Shown here: positions 7,498 to 16,915 of the stretch, in pieces | How the letters are laid out: every line of letters begins with the position of its first letter | Numbering within the stretch: position 1 is the first letter of the stretch | DNA from: Paenibacillus_V sp046244365 | GTDB taxonomy: Bacteria > Bacillota > Bacilli > Paenibacillales > NBRC-103111 | Assembly (NCBI RefSeq): GCF_046244365.1 | Contig: NZ_CP176395.1 | Span: forward strand, 6,138,001 to 6,202,000 | Reading direction: 5' to 3' | Length of the DNA: 64,000 bases | Program-made: the position numbers and the translations under genes | The notes under the pieces: model-generated | The model's database searches: none | Told to the model about the DNA's origin: nothing | What the model saw: the letters and a program-made list of their open reading frames with translations, nothing else

Positions 7498-8973
7498 ATG
7501 AAAAAGAAAGTTGCGGTATCGATTTTACTGTTTATCTTTATATTCCCCTCCGTTCTAATGGCCGCAGCCGCTTCGGACGATCTTCAGAAAGCAAATGATT
7601 TTGTTGTCAAAGCCATTCCATTCGCTGAACAAAATGATTTTGTCCAAGCGAAGGATCAGTACGATAAGTACAACACCGACTGGTACCGGATCGAGAAAGG
7701 GATTAAGGATAAGTCCAAAGGAGCGTACCGCACAATTGAAGAAAATATGGGAGAGGTTCAATTCGCTTTTGCACAGAAGCCGGTGATCAAGGAAAACGTA
7801 ATCGCCAGTTTGAAAAAGCTGAATATGACAAACCAAGCGTTTATTTCGGGAGACCTTTCTTCCTTCAAGGATCCGGCATCGGACGGGAAAACGACGATCG
7901 AAGATCTCGTTACTCTGCTTGAACAAGCAAGCTCAGCCCTCGATAAGAACGATGTTCAAGCTGCCAAAGCGTATATTCAAACCTTTCGGAACTCATGGCT
8001 GGATATCGAAGGGCTCGTATTGAGCCAATCGTCGAAGGTATATGCGGATGCGGAAAGAGATATGGTTCTATCCTATGCCCTGCTCACCTCTAACCCGCCG
8101 AAAATATCCGACGGCAAGCAAACGATACAACATATGCGTGAATACTTGATCCCTCTTGCCTCGAAATCCAGCTATACCATGGTTGACGTGATTACGATCC
8201 TGCTCCGCGAAGGTTTGGAGGCTCTTCTGGTCATCGTGGCGCTTCTCGGGTTTCTGAACAAATCCGGACACGGCGATAAAAAAAATTGGCTCTGGTACGG
8301 TTTAGGAGCAGGGGTTTTCGTCAGCATCGTCATCGGCGTCTTGGTTCAGTCCTTGTTTTCATCCGGAACGTTCGGAAACAACAACTTCCTGATAGCCGGC
8401 TGCACCGGACTGTTCGCGTCGATCATGCTTGTATATATGAGCTACTGGCTGCACAGCAAATCCAGTATTGCCACATGGAACCGATATATCCGTAATCAAA
8501 GCACCAAAGCATTGGCTACCGGAAGCTTATGGTCCATTGCCATCCTCTCCTTCCTGGCCGTGTTCAGGGAAGGTACGGAAACGGTGCTGTTCTTCATCGG
8601 AATGGCATCGTCCATCAGCTTGACAACCTTGCTGACAGGCATAATCACAGGTCTTTTGATTCTAGGCATCGTTGCGTTTCTGATCCTAAAGGTCGGCGTC
8701 AAAATCCCGATGAGGCCATTCTTTCTGGTATCCAGCATCCTAGTGTTCTACTTATGCTTCAAATTTCTGGGGATGGGGATTCATGGCCTGCAATTGGCCG
8801 GCGTGCTAAATGCGAATCATACGGAAAGCGTACCGACGGTTGACTTTCTTGGTCTTTACTCCACATGGGAAAACATCATTCCGCAAGTCGTTCTTCTGCT
8901 CGCTGCCGTATTCGTAGCTATTCGCAACCGGATGCAGGACAAAAAGCTTCAACAGCAGATGAATATAAATTAA
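7498..8973 (+). CDS. efeU: FTR1-family iron permease with duplicated extracellular module
   Basis: A 491-residue membrane protein that would import iron. Residues 1-25 form a signal peptide, residues about 26-220 an extracellular helical region, and residues about 226-475 the FTR1 membrane domain. Both iron-translocation motifs are present: REGLE at 237-241 and REGTE at 357-361. The extracellular part holds two copies of a module with spacing W-x3-E-x10-Y-x3-E (W62/E66/Y77/E81 and W167/E171/Y182/E186). The same module recurs in the lipoprotein encoded 19 bases downstream. The promoter and Fur box upstream indicate induction by iron starvation. No EfeB peroxidase or cupredoxin-type EfeO gene is in the window, so the oxidation partner is unknown. 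Confidence 0.9.
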   Translation: MKKKVAVSILLFIFIFPSVLMAAAASDDLQKANDFVVKAIPFAEQNDFVQAKDQYDKYNTDWYRIEKGIKDKSKGAYRTIEENMGEVQFAFAQKPVIKENVIASLKKLNMTNQAFISGDLSSFKDPASDGKTTIEDLVTLLEQASSALDKNDVQAAKAYIQTFRNSWLDIEGLVLSQSSKVYADAERDMVLSYALLTSNPPKISDGKQTIQHMREYLIPLASKSSYTMVDVITILLREGLEALLVIVALLGFLNKSGHGDKKNWLWYGLGAGVFVSIVIGVLVQSLFSSGTFGNNNFLIAGCTGLFASIMLVYMSYWLHSKSSIATWNRYIRNQSTKALATGSLWSIAILSFLAVFREGTETVLFFIGMASSISLTTLLTGIITGLLILGIVAFLILKVGVKIPMRPFFLVSSILVFYLCFKFLGMGIHGLQLAGVLNANHTESVPTVDFLGLYSTWENIIPQVVLLLAAVFVAIRNRMQDKKLQQQMNIN

Positions 8974-8992
8974 ACAATGGGGGAATTTCACT

Positions 8993-9349
8993 ATGAAAGC
9001 AGTAAAATTAGTTGTAGCCATTCTATGTGTTGCGGCGGTTCTTGCGGCATGCTCTTCGAAATCCGTGTCTACTACCGATGGGGCGAAGAACATGCAGGCC
9101 ACGCTGACGCAGATGCAAAAAAATGTCGAGGCAAACGATAAGGCAAAAGTAAAAGAAAATGCCGAGGCGCTTGAAAAAGAATGGCAAAAATTCGAAGACG
9201 ACGTGAAGGATAAGCAAGCGGATGTATACGGCAAAGTCGAGGATCCCCTCGGCGCCATTCAAACCGGAGCCAAACAAGCTTCATTGGATCAAGCCGCTAT
9301 GAAAGATCAGATTTCCAAACTTAATGAAGCGCTAAAGCAAGTAAAATAA
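8993..9349 (+). CDS. Small lipoprotein, likely accessory to the FTR1 permease
   Basis: The 118-residue product begins with a lipoprotein signal ending LAA-C20, so it should be anchored on the outer membrane face. The mature part is highly charged and helical. It contains W64-x3-E68-x10-Y79-x3-E83, exactly the spacing found twice in the extracellular region of the adjacent permease, so it looks like a free-standing copy of that module. GGGGG nine bases before ATG 8993 serves as ribosome site. The gene follows the permease by 19 bases, ends at a terminator, and shares the Fur-controlled promoter. A role in presenting iron to the permease is inferred. Confidence 0.8.
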   Translation: MKAVKLVVAILCVAAVLAACSSKSVSTTDGAKNMQATLTQMQKNVEANDKAKVKENAEALEKEWQKFEDDVKDKQADVYGKVEDPLGAIQTGAKQASLDQAAMKDQISKLNEALKQVK

Positions 9350-9365
9350 TAATTGCCAAACCACT

Positions 9366-9395
9366 AAAGCCATGCGATCGATGCATGGCTTTTTG
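9366..9395 (+). terminator. Rho-independent terminator of the iron operon
   Basis: AAAGCCATGC (9366-9375) pairs with GCATGGCTTT (9383-9392) and leads into a T-run. Confidence 0.85.
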
Positions 9396-9489
9396 GTTGT
9401 CGCTGCGATTCATAAGGTGAAAAAAATTCATCCTTCTCAGATTTTTTTGCCTGCCTTATGATCAAGTTGAAGAAAGTAAAGGAGATGGT

Positions 9490-10599
9490 ATGAACCCTAT
9501 GTTTACGCTCGATATTTCTAAATCGGTTGTTTTACGTACGGCCCTTCGGCAACTGCAAGCAAATCAGCCCGAAGCAGCTCATGCAACGCTTAAGAATCTT
9601 ATTGATAACCATCTGAATCCGCTCCAATCTCCGTCTGATATTCTGTACCATGTATTCGCATCCGCTCTCGCCAAGCGGCTCTCTGCCGAAGCTGCCGAGG
9701 AAATCAATCTTTATTTAAAACCTTACGAGCGTTCGCAAATCGATTTATTCAATTTCGTCGCCCAGCAGCTGCCCTATGTAGGGGAAGCCGGACATGTAGC
9801 CAATAACTATTTGGCTCAATTCATGGAGGGCCATGAAGAAGTGTCGCTGCTAGATATAGGGATCGGAACCGGCCGTCAGGTAATCGCCTTGCTGCGAAAG
9901 CTGGAATCTGGAGGATCGCTGCCCCGCAGGATAACCGTTTATGGGATTGAACCGATGAAGGCTGCCTTGGATGCAGCCGAACATACGATTAGGCAGGAAT
10001 GCGAACGGCTTGGCGTTGAACTTTTTTTTCACGGCTATCCGATATTTGTCGAAAATATTTCTGAAGAAGAGTTTGCATCTTTCATACGCCCATCCGGCTG
10101 CTTATGTGTCAATGCTTCATTCGCTTTGCACCATATTCACGGCTGCGAAGCACGAACGTCGGCGAGAGAAAACACGATTCGGAAAATACGCGCCTTGCAG
10201 CCGCTGGCCTTTGTACTGTCCGAACCGAACTCGGATCATTACGTGCAGGATATCGGCCAGCGTTTCGAGAATTGCTGGAAGCATTTCGAAACGGCATTTG
10301 CCTTTATCGATCAACTGCAACGATCTGCGGAAGATGCGATTCAGTTAAAGATGTTCTTTTACCGGGAGATCGAGGATATAGTCGGCAATCGGGAAGATTC
10401 CAGATTCGAGCGGCACGAGAGAGTTGAAACATGGATAAACCGTCTCGTCCATGCAGGCTTCCGCGTGCACGTATCGGAGAAAGCGATCGAAGGAATCGAA
10501 CGGCATCCTCTTATGCGTGTTGCCTTGCATCAAGATTTTATCGGTTTCGATTATCGGAACGAAACGCTTGTCGCAGTCATTTGCGGTGTTCCAAAGTAG
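9490..10599 (+). CDS. Bacterial GRAS-domain protein (SAM-methyltransferase-like fold)
   Basis: The 369-residue product resembles the GRAS domain best known from plant gibberellin-signalling regulators; bacterial members have been described and have a Rossmann methyltransferase fold. Matching blocks in order are LLDIGIGTGRQVIALLRKL (120-138, the VHIID region with a glycine-rich SAM-type loop), RRITVYGIEP (146-155), LCVNASFALHHI (205-216), LSEPNSDH (243-250), FYREIEDIVG (290-299, the PFYRE region) and RHERVETWINRLVHAGF (308-324). This keeps the whole motif order of the family. A small-molecule or methylation role is plausible, but no substrate is known. AAAGGAGATGG precedes ATG 9490. The gene stands alone between the iron operon and a convergent polysaccharide lyase gene. 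Confidence 0.75.
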   Translation: MNPMFTLDISKSVVLRTALRQLQANQPEAAHATLKNLIDNHLNPLQSPSDILYHVFASALAKRLSAEAAEEINLYLKPYERSQIDLFNFVAQQLPYVGEAGHVANNYLAQFMEGHEEVSLLDIGIGTGRQVIALLRKLESGGSLPRRITVYGIEPMKAALDAAEHTIRQECERLGVELFFHGYPIFVENISEEEFASFIRPSGCLCVNASFALHHIHGCEARTSARENTIRKIRALQPLAFVLSEPNSDHYVQDIGQRFENCWKHFETAFAFIDQLQRSAEDAIQLKMFFYREIEDIVGNREDSRFERHERVETWINRLVHAGFRVHVSEKAIEGIERHPLMRVALHQDFIGFDYRNETLVAVICGVPK

Positions 10600-10789
10600 A
10601 TATACGCTATGACTAGAAGTCGTAAGCAGGGCATGTAAAATATCCCCAGCCTTCCGCCATCCATTCATTGGTATCCGAAATCCTTCTTCGACCATTCCCT
10701 GCTCGCTAATCCGCTCTTTCTTAAACCATTCGTGCTTAGTCATCGGGATAGCTATTGAACCCGTGCAGCCTTCCGGCAGCGGGAGACAA

Positions 10790-10830
10790 ACAAACGGCCT
10801 TCTCTGCTTCATGCAGAAAAGGCCGTTTGT
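10790..10830 (-). terminator. Hairpin terminator after the polysaccharide lyase gene
   Basis: ACAAACGGCCTT (10790-10801) pairs with AAGGCCGTTTGT (10819-10830), with a CTGC/GCAG inner stem. It lies about 50 bases past the lyase stop on the minus strand, and T-rich sequence follows on that strand. Confidence 0.75.
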
Positions 10831-10878
10831 AGTCCCCTATTCCACACCGATTCGGGTCATCCGTGCGCGAACTTGTCG

Positions 10879-13800
10879 TTATTCGCTTATCCGGCTGCGC
10901 AAATACTCGAGATCGGCCAGCAGCTTCCCGGCAAATGCGGCGTCGATCTTTTTGCCGGATTGCGCTTGAATTTCGTTCATAAGAGACTTGAATGCATCGC
11001 TCTTTTCATTCCCGTCCGCAAGCTTCTTCTGGATGTGCTCGACCTTCGACATCAAGCTGTTTAGAATCCCATGATGGGTGATCCATCCTTGCTCGGCTGC
11101 ATATTGCAGCTCTTCGTCAAGATGATCCGCATCCAGCAACACCTTGAGCGTGAACGGCTGAACCGTCACGTTCCCCGCCTCGTCGGCGGCGGTGACGACA
11201 AGGGCATAATCGCCGGCGGCTAACGTTAACGGAGCCGCGGAGAAAGGCTGGCTGACAACTTTCCCGTCCAGCGTCACCTCTATCGATGCCACGCCGCTAA
11301 GCGGATCCGTTACCGTGAACGGTATGTTCACCTCGTCGGTGCGGTACACGCTTATTGTGACGGATCCGCCTGCCGCTGCCGGCGACTGCACGGCGGGACC
11401 GGTTCGGTCGATGCTTACCTGCGCAGACTTCGTTTGTTCCCGGTTTCCCGCCGCATCCACGCTATAATACCGGATCGCATGCACGCCGTCTTCGCTCAGC
11501 ACGACCGAAGAGCCTTGCGTTTCGTTTCCGCCGTCAACGCTGTAGAACGTTCCCGCAACGCCGCTGCCTGGATCGGCCGCTGCAAACGTAACCGTCTGTG
11601 CCGACGTATGCCAGCCGCTTGCCGCGTCATCCGTCGTTACCGGGGCGACCGTATCCTTGAAGGTGACGACATGCGTCTTGCCGATCGAGCCGCTTACGTT
11701 TACGTTCACCTTAATCGTCGGAGACGTTTGTACGACTTCCACCGTGTCGTCTTTGCCGACAACCGACAACTCCCGCTTGTTCAGCTCGATCGTTATTACA
11801 CCTTGCTTCTGCGTCGGATCCGATACCGCCAGCTTCAGTTCGCCGTTCGTTTCCTTTACCATAACGGATGCCGGGTTCGATGCCGTAATGAAATCCGCCG
11901 TCCCTGCTTGCCAGAAGTTGGCGGCCGTTATGCCAAGCGATGTTTCCTTCACGGCATGAACCTCGTTCGTCTCGCTGACGATCTCCACGGACGGATTGCG
12001 GCTGTAGAGCTCAGTCGCAGCCGCATCCTTATTCGGAAGCAGCACATACGAGTAAGAAGCGTTAGCCGGATTCACGCCATGATCGAAAGCCAGGCTCAAA
12101 TAATGGCGCGTTATCGGGTCGGCGCTGCCGCCGGTATTGATGTCTTTCCAGGCGCCGGTTCTCGCTTCCCGCAGTCCGGACAAGCTCGCCTTTCCCGGGA
12201 AATAATAGCCGATTCCCGTATTCGGCACATTGCCCTCCGCATGCGCCCACTCCACGCCCTGCAACGATTCGGACCAGCCTGGGGCACCCGGTTTGACCGT
12301 GCCGTTTACCGTCAGCGCATTGCTGCCGTTGTCGTTCAGCTTGCGGTTATCCACAATCGTTTCCACCTTGCGGCCATCGGTTCCCGCTATGCCCGAGCCT
12401 AAGGCTACGATTTCGTCATCGAACGAAAACCACGATTTTTTGCCCTGCAGCTTGCTTCCCGTGCTTTTGTCGAGCGAAAAATCCATGCCGGCGGCTCCAT
12501 AGAGCCCGTCGATCGAAGAACCGCCTACCCACGACCGGGGATTCAAATAAGAAGCCCAGTCTTTGGGCGCCAAGTAAGAGCCGTCCGTCGTCGTTCCCGC
12601 CAGCCGGTAAGAATCGACGGTCGGCCAGTAATCCTCACGGTATTGCGTGAGATCGTCATTATACAGGTACGTCATGCCGATACCGGTATACCAGCCCTTG
12701 ACGTTCTCACCGTTGCCGTATTCGAAGGCGCTGATCCGGTCGGAGAACATGCTGATGCCGAAGCCGTAGCCGGGCCGCAAATGCACGACGCGGTCCATGC
12801 CGGCGAACACCTGGTGCTTGACGAGCTCGCCGCGCGGCGTTATCGATGCGTCGCCCATAAGCTTTTTGACAAGATTCATTTCATAGATCGGCAATCCGTC
12901 CGCATAGTTCACGAACGACTTGTCCGTCACGATCCATTCTTTCACCATTTGTTTGATCGTGAGCTTCTGATCCGCAGGCGCACTTTCGGCCAACCGCAAA
13001 ATCGTCATAATGACGCCTCTCGCATTCCCCGCCGTTTGCCGCGACATCCCTCTTCCGTTGACCATATCCATCATGAGACCTTTGTAAATGATCGGTTCGA
13101 AGGAGTCGAATACCCAATTGTACACATTGTTTACATTCGGATCGGCGACCGGCCAAGGAGAACCGTTCAACAGCAGCATCATGTCGGCAGCGCGGTTCAG
13201 CCAAACCGAGCCGTAGCCGCCGGTGTAGGCAATGTTCGAGTGCTGAACCAGAGAACCGTCTTCGTATACGCCGTCCCCCTTGCTCGCATAAACGAACTCC
13301 GGTCCCATCGCGTCGCGTCCTTGAACGATTTTAGCGCTAAGCTTGCCGACTACGCCGCGCAAGCTGACGACGAACGCTTTGTCCAGCAGGTTGGCGCCGG
13401 TTTCGATTACGCCGTTAACGGTCCGCACCTTCGGCGTCGGAACGAATCGGTCGATCGGTTTGATATATTTGCCGATTTGATCCGGCGTCAATTCGTCGTA
13501 CATCAGAACGAGGATATCGTTGACGATCTGAGGCGTGCCGATCTCCCAGTCCCACCAGTTGCCGTACTCCGTCTTCCTCTCGTTATAGCGGTTCTCGTAC
13601 ATCCAATCGAGGCCGCCGATGATGTCGTTCCGCAGTGCCGCATTGCCGTAAAGCGGCGAGCCTTCGATCGCATAAGCGAGCGACAGGGTGCGCAATGCGC
13701 CGTAAGCAGTTGAAATTTGTGACGAATCGGTCGTACTGGTCAAATCGCTCCACAAAAATGTCCGGCTCGGCGATTTGGCCATCGTATCCCAGCGGCCTGT

Positions 13801-14808
13801 TCCTTCCGCGTTCGTCACCTTACCGGTCAGCGAAGTCAAATAAGCCGCGATATCGGGATCGGCTGCATTCGTCCGCTCTCCTCCGACCAGTTTGCCATGC
13901 CATACGCGCCGAAGCTCGTCATAGGCTTGCATCGTCTCCGGCGGTTCCACGCTAACCTGGCATTCGGCGGACAGCTTCCCGTCCTTGGTTGTGACTTTGA
14001 TAACCGCATTCCCGTAGCCTATACCGGTAACTGCGCCGTCAACGACGACCGCGACACCCGGATTCGAAGACGTCCACACGACGCTTTTGTCCAGCGCATC
14101 CGCAGGCGTATAGATCGGCGCCAGCGCAATCGTCTCGTTCTTTCCGATCGACACCGCATTCCGGTCGAGCCCGAGCCCGGTCAAGCCGTCCCATTTCGTT
14201 AGCGACACTTCGTCGAACCATACTTTTCCCGTTCCGGTTTCGAAAAAAGGCTCCACCTTAAGCTTCGTCGCACCGGCCGGGATGCTCATGAGCGCCTCGC
14301 GCTGCGTCCAATCGTTCGTCCCCGACAGCTTGGCCGTCGCGGGTCCGTCTCCCACTTTTTTGCCTGCGCTATCGAGATATTGCGTCCTCGCGAACACACC
14401 GCCGGATGAAACCGCATTGTCGGTCTTAATCCAGGCGCCCAGCTTATAACGCTGTCCCGGCGTCACCGGGACCGTAATGTTTAACGCGGTTCTGCTCGAC
14501 GCATCGTGATCGATTCTTACGGACTTGCTCCCCTCGTGATAGACGGCCGTATCGACCGTCACTTTGCCGCTTCCGCTCGCAAACCATTCCCCCCATCCGC
14601 CTGCCGGTTCGATGTTGTTCGTCCATTTGTTGCGCGTTGTCGTAACCGTCGATTCGAATCCGCCGTTCGGCATCAGATTCGTTTGAGCCTCCTCCGCCGC
14701 TTTGACAGCGTTTACAGAAAAGACCGATCCAGGCACTGCCGGTGAACATGTACCGAACAACAAGGTGACTGCCGCAACAAACGCCGTTTTTTTCCGCAAA
14801 TGTTTCAC
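10879..14808 (-). CDS. Secreted multidomain polysaccharide lyase, family 8 (hyaluronan/chondroitin/xanthan lyase type)
   Basis: A 1309-residue exported enzyme that should cleave an acidic polysaccharide by beta-elimination. Residues 1-38 form a signal peptide. Residues 43-205 look like a carbohydrate-binding jelly-roll module, and 206-290 a Big_2-type Ig domain. Residues 291-640 are the alpha/alpha toroid with NWWDWEIGTP (417-426), GANLLDK with Asn473, DGSLVQHSNIAYTGGYG with His523 and Tyr528, and NGRGMSRQ with Arg586 and Arg590, the family-8 catalytic set. The beta-sandwich domains follow, then an OmpL47-like Ig repeat with YYSVDAAGN, and a C-terminal helical FIMAH-like domain (last 85 residues). 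AAAGGAGTG precedes ATG 14808. No SLH or sortase signal is seen, so it is probably released. The divergent importer may take up its products. Confidence 0.88.
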   Translation of the reverse strand: MKHLRKKTAFVAAVTLLFGTCSPAVPGSVFSVNAVKAAEEAQTNLMPNGGFESTVTTTRNKWTNNIEPAGGWGEWFASGSGKVTVDTAVYHEGSKSVRIDHDASSRTALNITVPVTPGQRYKLGAWIKTDNAVSSGGVFARTQYLDSAGKKVGDGPATAKLSGTNDWTQREALMSIPAGATKLKVEPFFETGTGKVWFDEVSLTKWDGLTGLGLDRNAVSIGKNETIALAPIYTPADALDKSVVWTSSNPGVAVVVDGAVTGIGYGNAVIKVTTKDGKLSAECQVSVEPPETMQAYDELRRVWHGKLVGGERTNAADPDIAAYLTSLTGKVTNAEGTGRWDTMAKSPSRTFLWSDLTSTTDSSQISTAYGALRTLSLAYAIEGSPLYGNAALRNDIIGGLDWMYENRYNERKTEYGNWWDWEIGTPQIVNDILVLMYDELTPDQIGKYIKPIDRFVPTPKVRTVNGVIETGANLLDKAFVVSLRGVVGKLSAKIVQGRDAMGPEFVYASKGDGVYEDGSLVQHSNIAYTGGYGSVWLNRAADMMLLLNGSPWPVADPNVNNVYNWVFDSFEPIIYKGLMMDMVNGRGMSRQTAGNARGVIMTILRLAESAPADQKLTIKQMVKEWIVTDKSFVNYADGLPIYEMNLVKKLMGDASITPRGELVKHQVFAGMDRVVHLRPGYGFGISMFSDRISAFEYGNGENVKGWYTGIGMTYLYNDDLTQYREDYWPTVDSYRLAGTTTDGSYLAPKDWASYLNPRSWVGGSSIDGLYGAAGMDFSLDKSTGSKLQGKKSWFSFDDEIVALGSGIAGTDGRKVETIVDNRKLNDNGSNALTVNGTVKPGAPGWSESLQGVEWAHAEGNVPNTGIGYYFPGKASLSGLREARTGAWKDINTGGSADPITRHYLSLAFDHGVNPANASYSYVLLPNKDAAATELYSRNPSVEIVSETNEVHAVKETSLGITAANFWQAGTADFITASNPASVMVKETNGELKLAVSDPTQKQGVITIELNKRELSVVGKDDTVEVVQTSPTIKVNVNVSGSIGKTHVVTFKDTVAPVTTDDAASGWHTSAQTVTFAAADPGSGVAGTFYSVDGGNETQGSSVVLSEDGVHAIRYYSVDAAGNREQTKSAQVSIDRTGPAVQSPAAAGGSVTISVYRTDEVNIPFTVTDPLSGVASIEVTLDGKVVSQPFSAAPLTLAAGDYALVVTAADEAGNVTVQPFTLKVLLDADHLDEELQYAAEQGWITHHGILNSLMSKVEHIQKKLADGNEKSDAFKSLMNEIQAQSGKKIDAAFAGKLLADLEYLRSRISE

Positions 14809-14830
14809 TCCTTTTTATTGTATAATTGGA

Positions 14831-14885
14831 GCTCCCCGCACAAAGGAATGAGAAAACGCTAAAGGTCATCATCGCTTTGTTGGGG
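14831..14885. repeat. Dispersed hairpin element, diverged copy, in the lyase/importer divergent region
   Basis: CCCCGCACAAAG (14834-14845) and CTTTGTTGGGG (14875-14885) form the ends of a hairpin like those at 16772, 17910 and 51281. It lies 23 bases upstream of the lyase start. The rest of the 333-base divergent region (14809-15141) shows no strong promoter match or operator that I can support. Confidence 0.55.
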
Positions 14886-15141
14886 TTTCTCAAGGTTACC
14901 GGCCCTCCGGCCGATGCCCAACACTATAAACAACAAGCGTCCGGCTGTATACTGACGATTTTTAATGTGGGACTGATTTGTTTAATGCCTGGGCGCGATT
15001 CTTACGAAAGTACAGCCGAAAGGAAAAGGTGAAAGTTTTCTTTTCCGGATGCAGAAGCTACACTGTGAACAACAGACCGGGTCGCCCGATCCGGTTTGAC
15101 CAAAGAACGATACATGAACGATTAAAAGGGAGGCGCTTTCA

Positions 15142-16767
15142 TTGAACAAAAAAATGAAGCAAGCAGGCACCGTCGCACTCGTATCCGCACTGGCCGTATC
15201 CGTCGCCGCATGCAGCAGCGGCAAAAACGAAGGAACCGCATCTTCCTCATCGCCGCAGCCGGCGAAGGAATCGCAGGCACCGAAGCTGTCGAACCTGTCG
15301 TATTGGGTGGCCAACCACTCAGCAGCCGCTTCGCAAATGAAAACGTACGCGGAAATGGAAATGTACAAAGAGCTTGAGAAAATTACCGGCGTAAAAGTCG
15401 AATTCCAGCATCCGCCGCTCGATGCCCAGCAATCGAAGGAACAATTTAATCTGATGCTCGCTTCCAACCAGCTTCCGGACGTCATCGAAACGATCTGGAC
15501 GAGCAACTACCCGGGCGGACCGGAAAAAGCGATTCAAGACAACAAAATCATCAAACTTAACGATCTCATCGATAAATATGCGCCGAATTTGAAGAAGCTT
15601 CTCGCCGAGCATCCGGACTGGAAGAAGCAAATCATGACGGACGAAGGCAGCATCTACTCGTTCCCGTTCCTCCGCGGCGGCGACAAGGTCAGAGTGTTCT
15701 TCGGCCCGGGCATCCGCCAAGACTGGCTCGACAAGCTCGGACTCAAAATGCCGACGACGATCGACGAATGGTATACCGTATTGAAAGCGTTTAAGGAGAA
15801 AGATCCGAACGGCAACGGCAAAGCGGACGAAATTCCGTTCTACCTCGACAAAGCAATGATCGTCACCGACGCTCCGTTCCTCGGCGCTTGGGGCATCAAC
15901 TACAGCTTCTACCAAGACGGCGGCAAAGTGAAATACGGTCCGATTCAGCCGGAGTACAAGGAATTTCTCGCGACCATGAACAAATGGTACAAGGAAGGCC
16001 TGCTCGACAAAGACTTCGCCGCTCCGAACGACAAGCTGTATGACAATAAAATGACGACGAACCTGATGGGCGCATCAGCCTTCTACAACGGCGGAGGCAT
16101 CGGCAAATACGCCAACCTGATGAAGGACAAAGATCCGAGCTTCAAGCTGGTCGCCGCTCCTTATCCGGTGCTGAAAGCCGGAGACAAAGCGATCTGGGGT
16201 CAAAAGGACTTCGCTTCGAACGGCGTAGGCGCAGCCATCACGACAACGAACAAAAACCCGATCGAAACCGTCAAATGGCTCGATTACGCATACGGCGAAA
16301 AAGGCGATCTGCTGTTCAACTACGGTAAAGAAGGTGTCAGCTACAAAATGGAGAGCGGCAAAGCCGTGTTCCTGCCTGAAGTTATGAACCCGCCAAGCGG
16401 CGTGAGTCTCCAGCAATCGTTCGCTAAGCACAACCGCTCGACTTGGAGCGCGCCGTTCGTCTTGAGCGACAACTTCCAAATGCAATATTTGGCGCTGCCT
16501 ACGCAGAAAGACGCGCTTGAAGTATGGTCGAAGCCGACGGCAGAACGCAAAATGCCGCTCGTGACGCCGACGAAAGACGAATCCAGCAAATTCGCTTCGG
16601 TCATGACCGACATCGAAACGTACCGCGATGAAATGATGCTCAAGTTCATCATGGGCGCCGAGCCGATCGAAAACTTCGATAAATACGTTAAAAAAGTGCA
16701 ATCCATGGGCATCGAGGATGCGATCAAAATTCAGCAAGCCGCTTTGGAACGCTACAACAAACGTTAA
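15142..16767 (+). CDS. Extracellular solute-binding lipoprotein of a sugar ABC importer (LipO/YtcQ-like)
   Basis: The 541-residue product starts at TTG 15142, chosen because AAAAGGGAGGCG lies at ideal distance. A lipoprotein signal ends SVAA-C near residue 23, and a Ser/Pro-rich linker follows. The body resembles the large binding proteins that serve LplB/YtcP permeases (SNLSYWVANHSAAASQMKTY, MYKELEKITGVKVEFQHPP, RQDWLDKLGLKMPTTIDEWY). It should capture an oligosaccharide, perhaps a product of the divergent family-8 lyase, but this is inference. Two permease genes and an AraC-type regulator follow on the same strand. A hairpin repeat separates it from the first permease, which may tune their relative expression. 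Confidence 0.92.
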   Translation: MNKKMKQAGTVALVSALAVSVAACSSGKNEGTASSSSPQPAKESQAPKLSNLSYWVANHSAAASQMKTYAEMEMYKELEKITGVKVEFQHPPLDAQQSKEQFNLMLASNQLPDVIETIWTSNYPGGPEKAIQDNKIIKLNDLIDKYAPNLKKLLAEHPDWKKQIMTDEGSIYSFPFLRGGDKVRVFFGPGIRQDWLDKLGLKMPTTIDEWYTVLKAFKEKDPNGNGKADEIPFYLDKAMIVTDAPFLGAWGINYSFYQDGGKVKYGPIQPEYKEFLATMNKWYKEGLLDKDFAAPNDKLYDNKMTTNLMGASAFYNGGGIGKYANLMKDKDPSFKLVAAPYPVLKAGDKAIWGQKDFASNGVGAAITTTNKNPIETVKWLDYAYGEKGDLLFNYGKEGVSYKMESGKAVFLPEVMNPPSGVSLQQSFAKHNRSTWSAPFVLSDNFQMQYLALPTQKDALEVWSKPTAERKMPLVTPTKDESSKFASVMTDIETYRDEMMLKFIMGAEPIENFDKYVKKVQSMGIEDAIKIQQAALERYNKR

Positions 16768-16771
16768 TAAA

Positions 16772-16831
16772 AGCCCCACAAAGTGACGTGAAGCTCTGTT
16801 GCGCATTCCGACTACTTTGAGGGGAGCCCCT
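16772..16831. repeat. Dispersed hairpin element between binding-protein and permease genes
   Basis: CCCCACAAAGT (16774-16784) pairs with ACTTTGAGGGG (16814-16824) around a 29-base interior, and GAGCCCC follows. It has the same layout as the elements at 17910 and 51281. It starts five bases after the binding-protein stop. Confidence 0.8.
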
Positions 16832-16915
16832 AAGATAAAACCAATTCCGGACTGGGAGATGATTCGGTTCATCTCCCGGTTTGTTTATCTACAGGAAGAA
16901 AGGAAGGGAAAGCCG

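Noticed and set aside
10345..10812. 155-codon minus-strand frame overlapping the 3' end of the GRAS gene
   Set aside because: Most of it is antisense to a well-supported gene, there is no clear ribosome site, and its first codons lie in the lyase terminator.
11434..13713. Long plus-strand frames within the polysaccharide lyase gene
   Set aside because: Arg/His/Val-rich antisense shadows of a gene with intact catalytic motifs.
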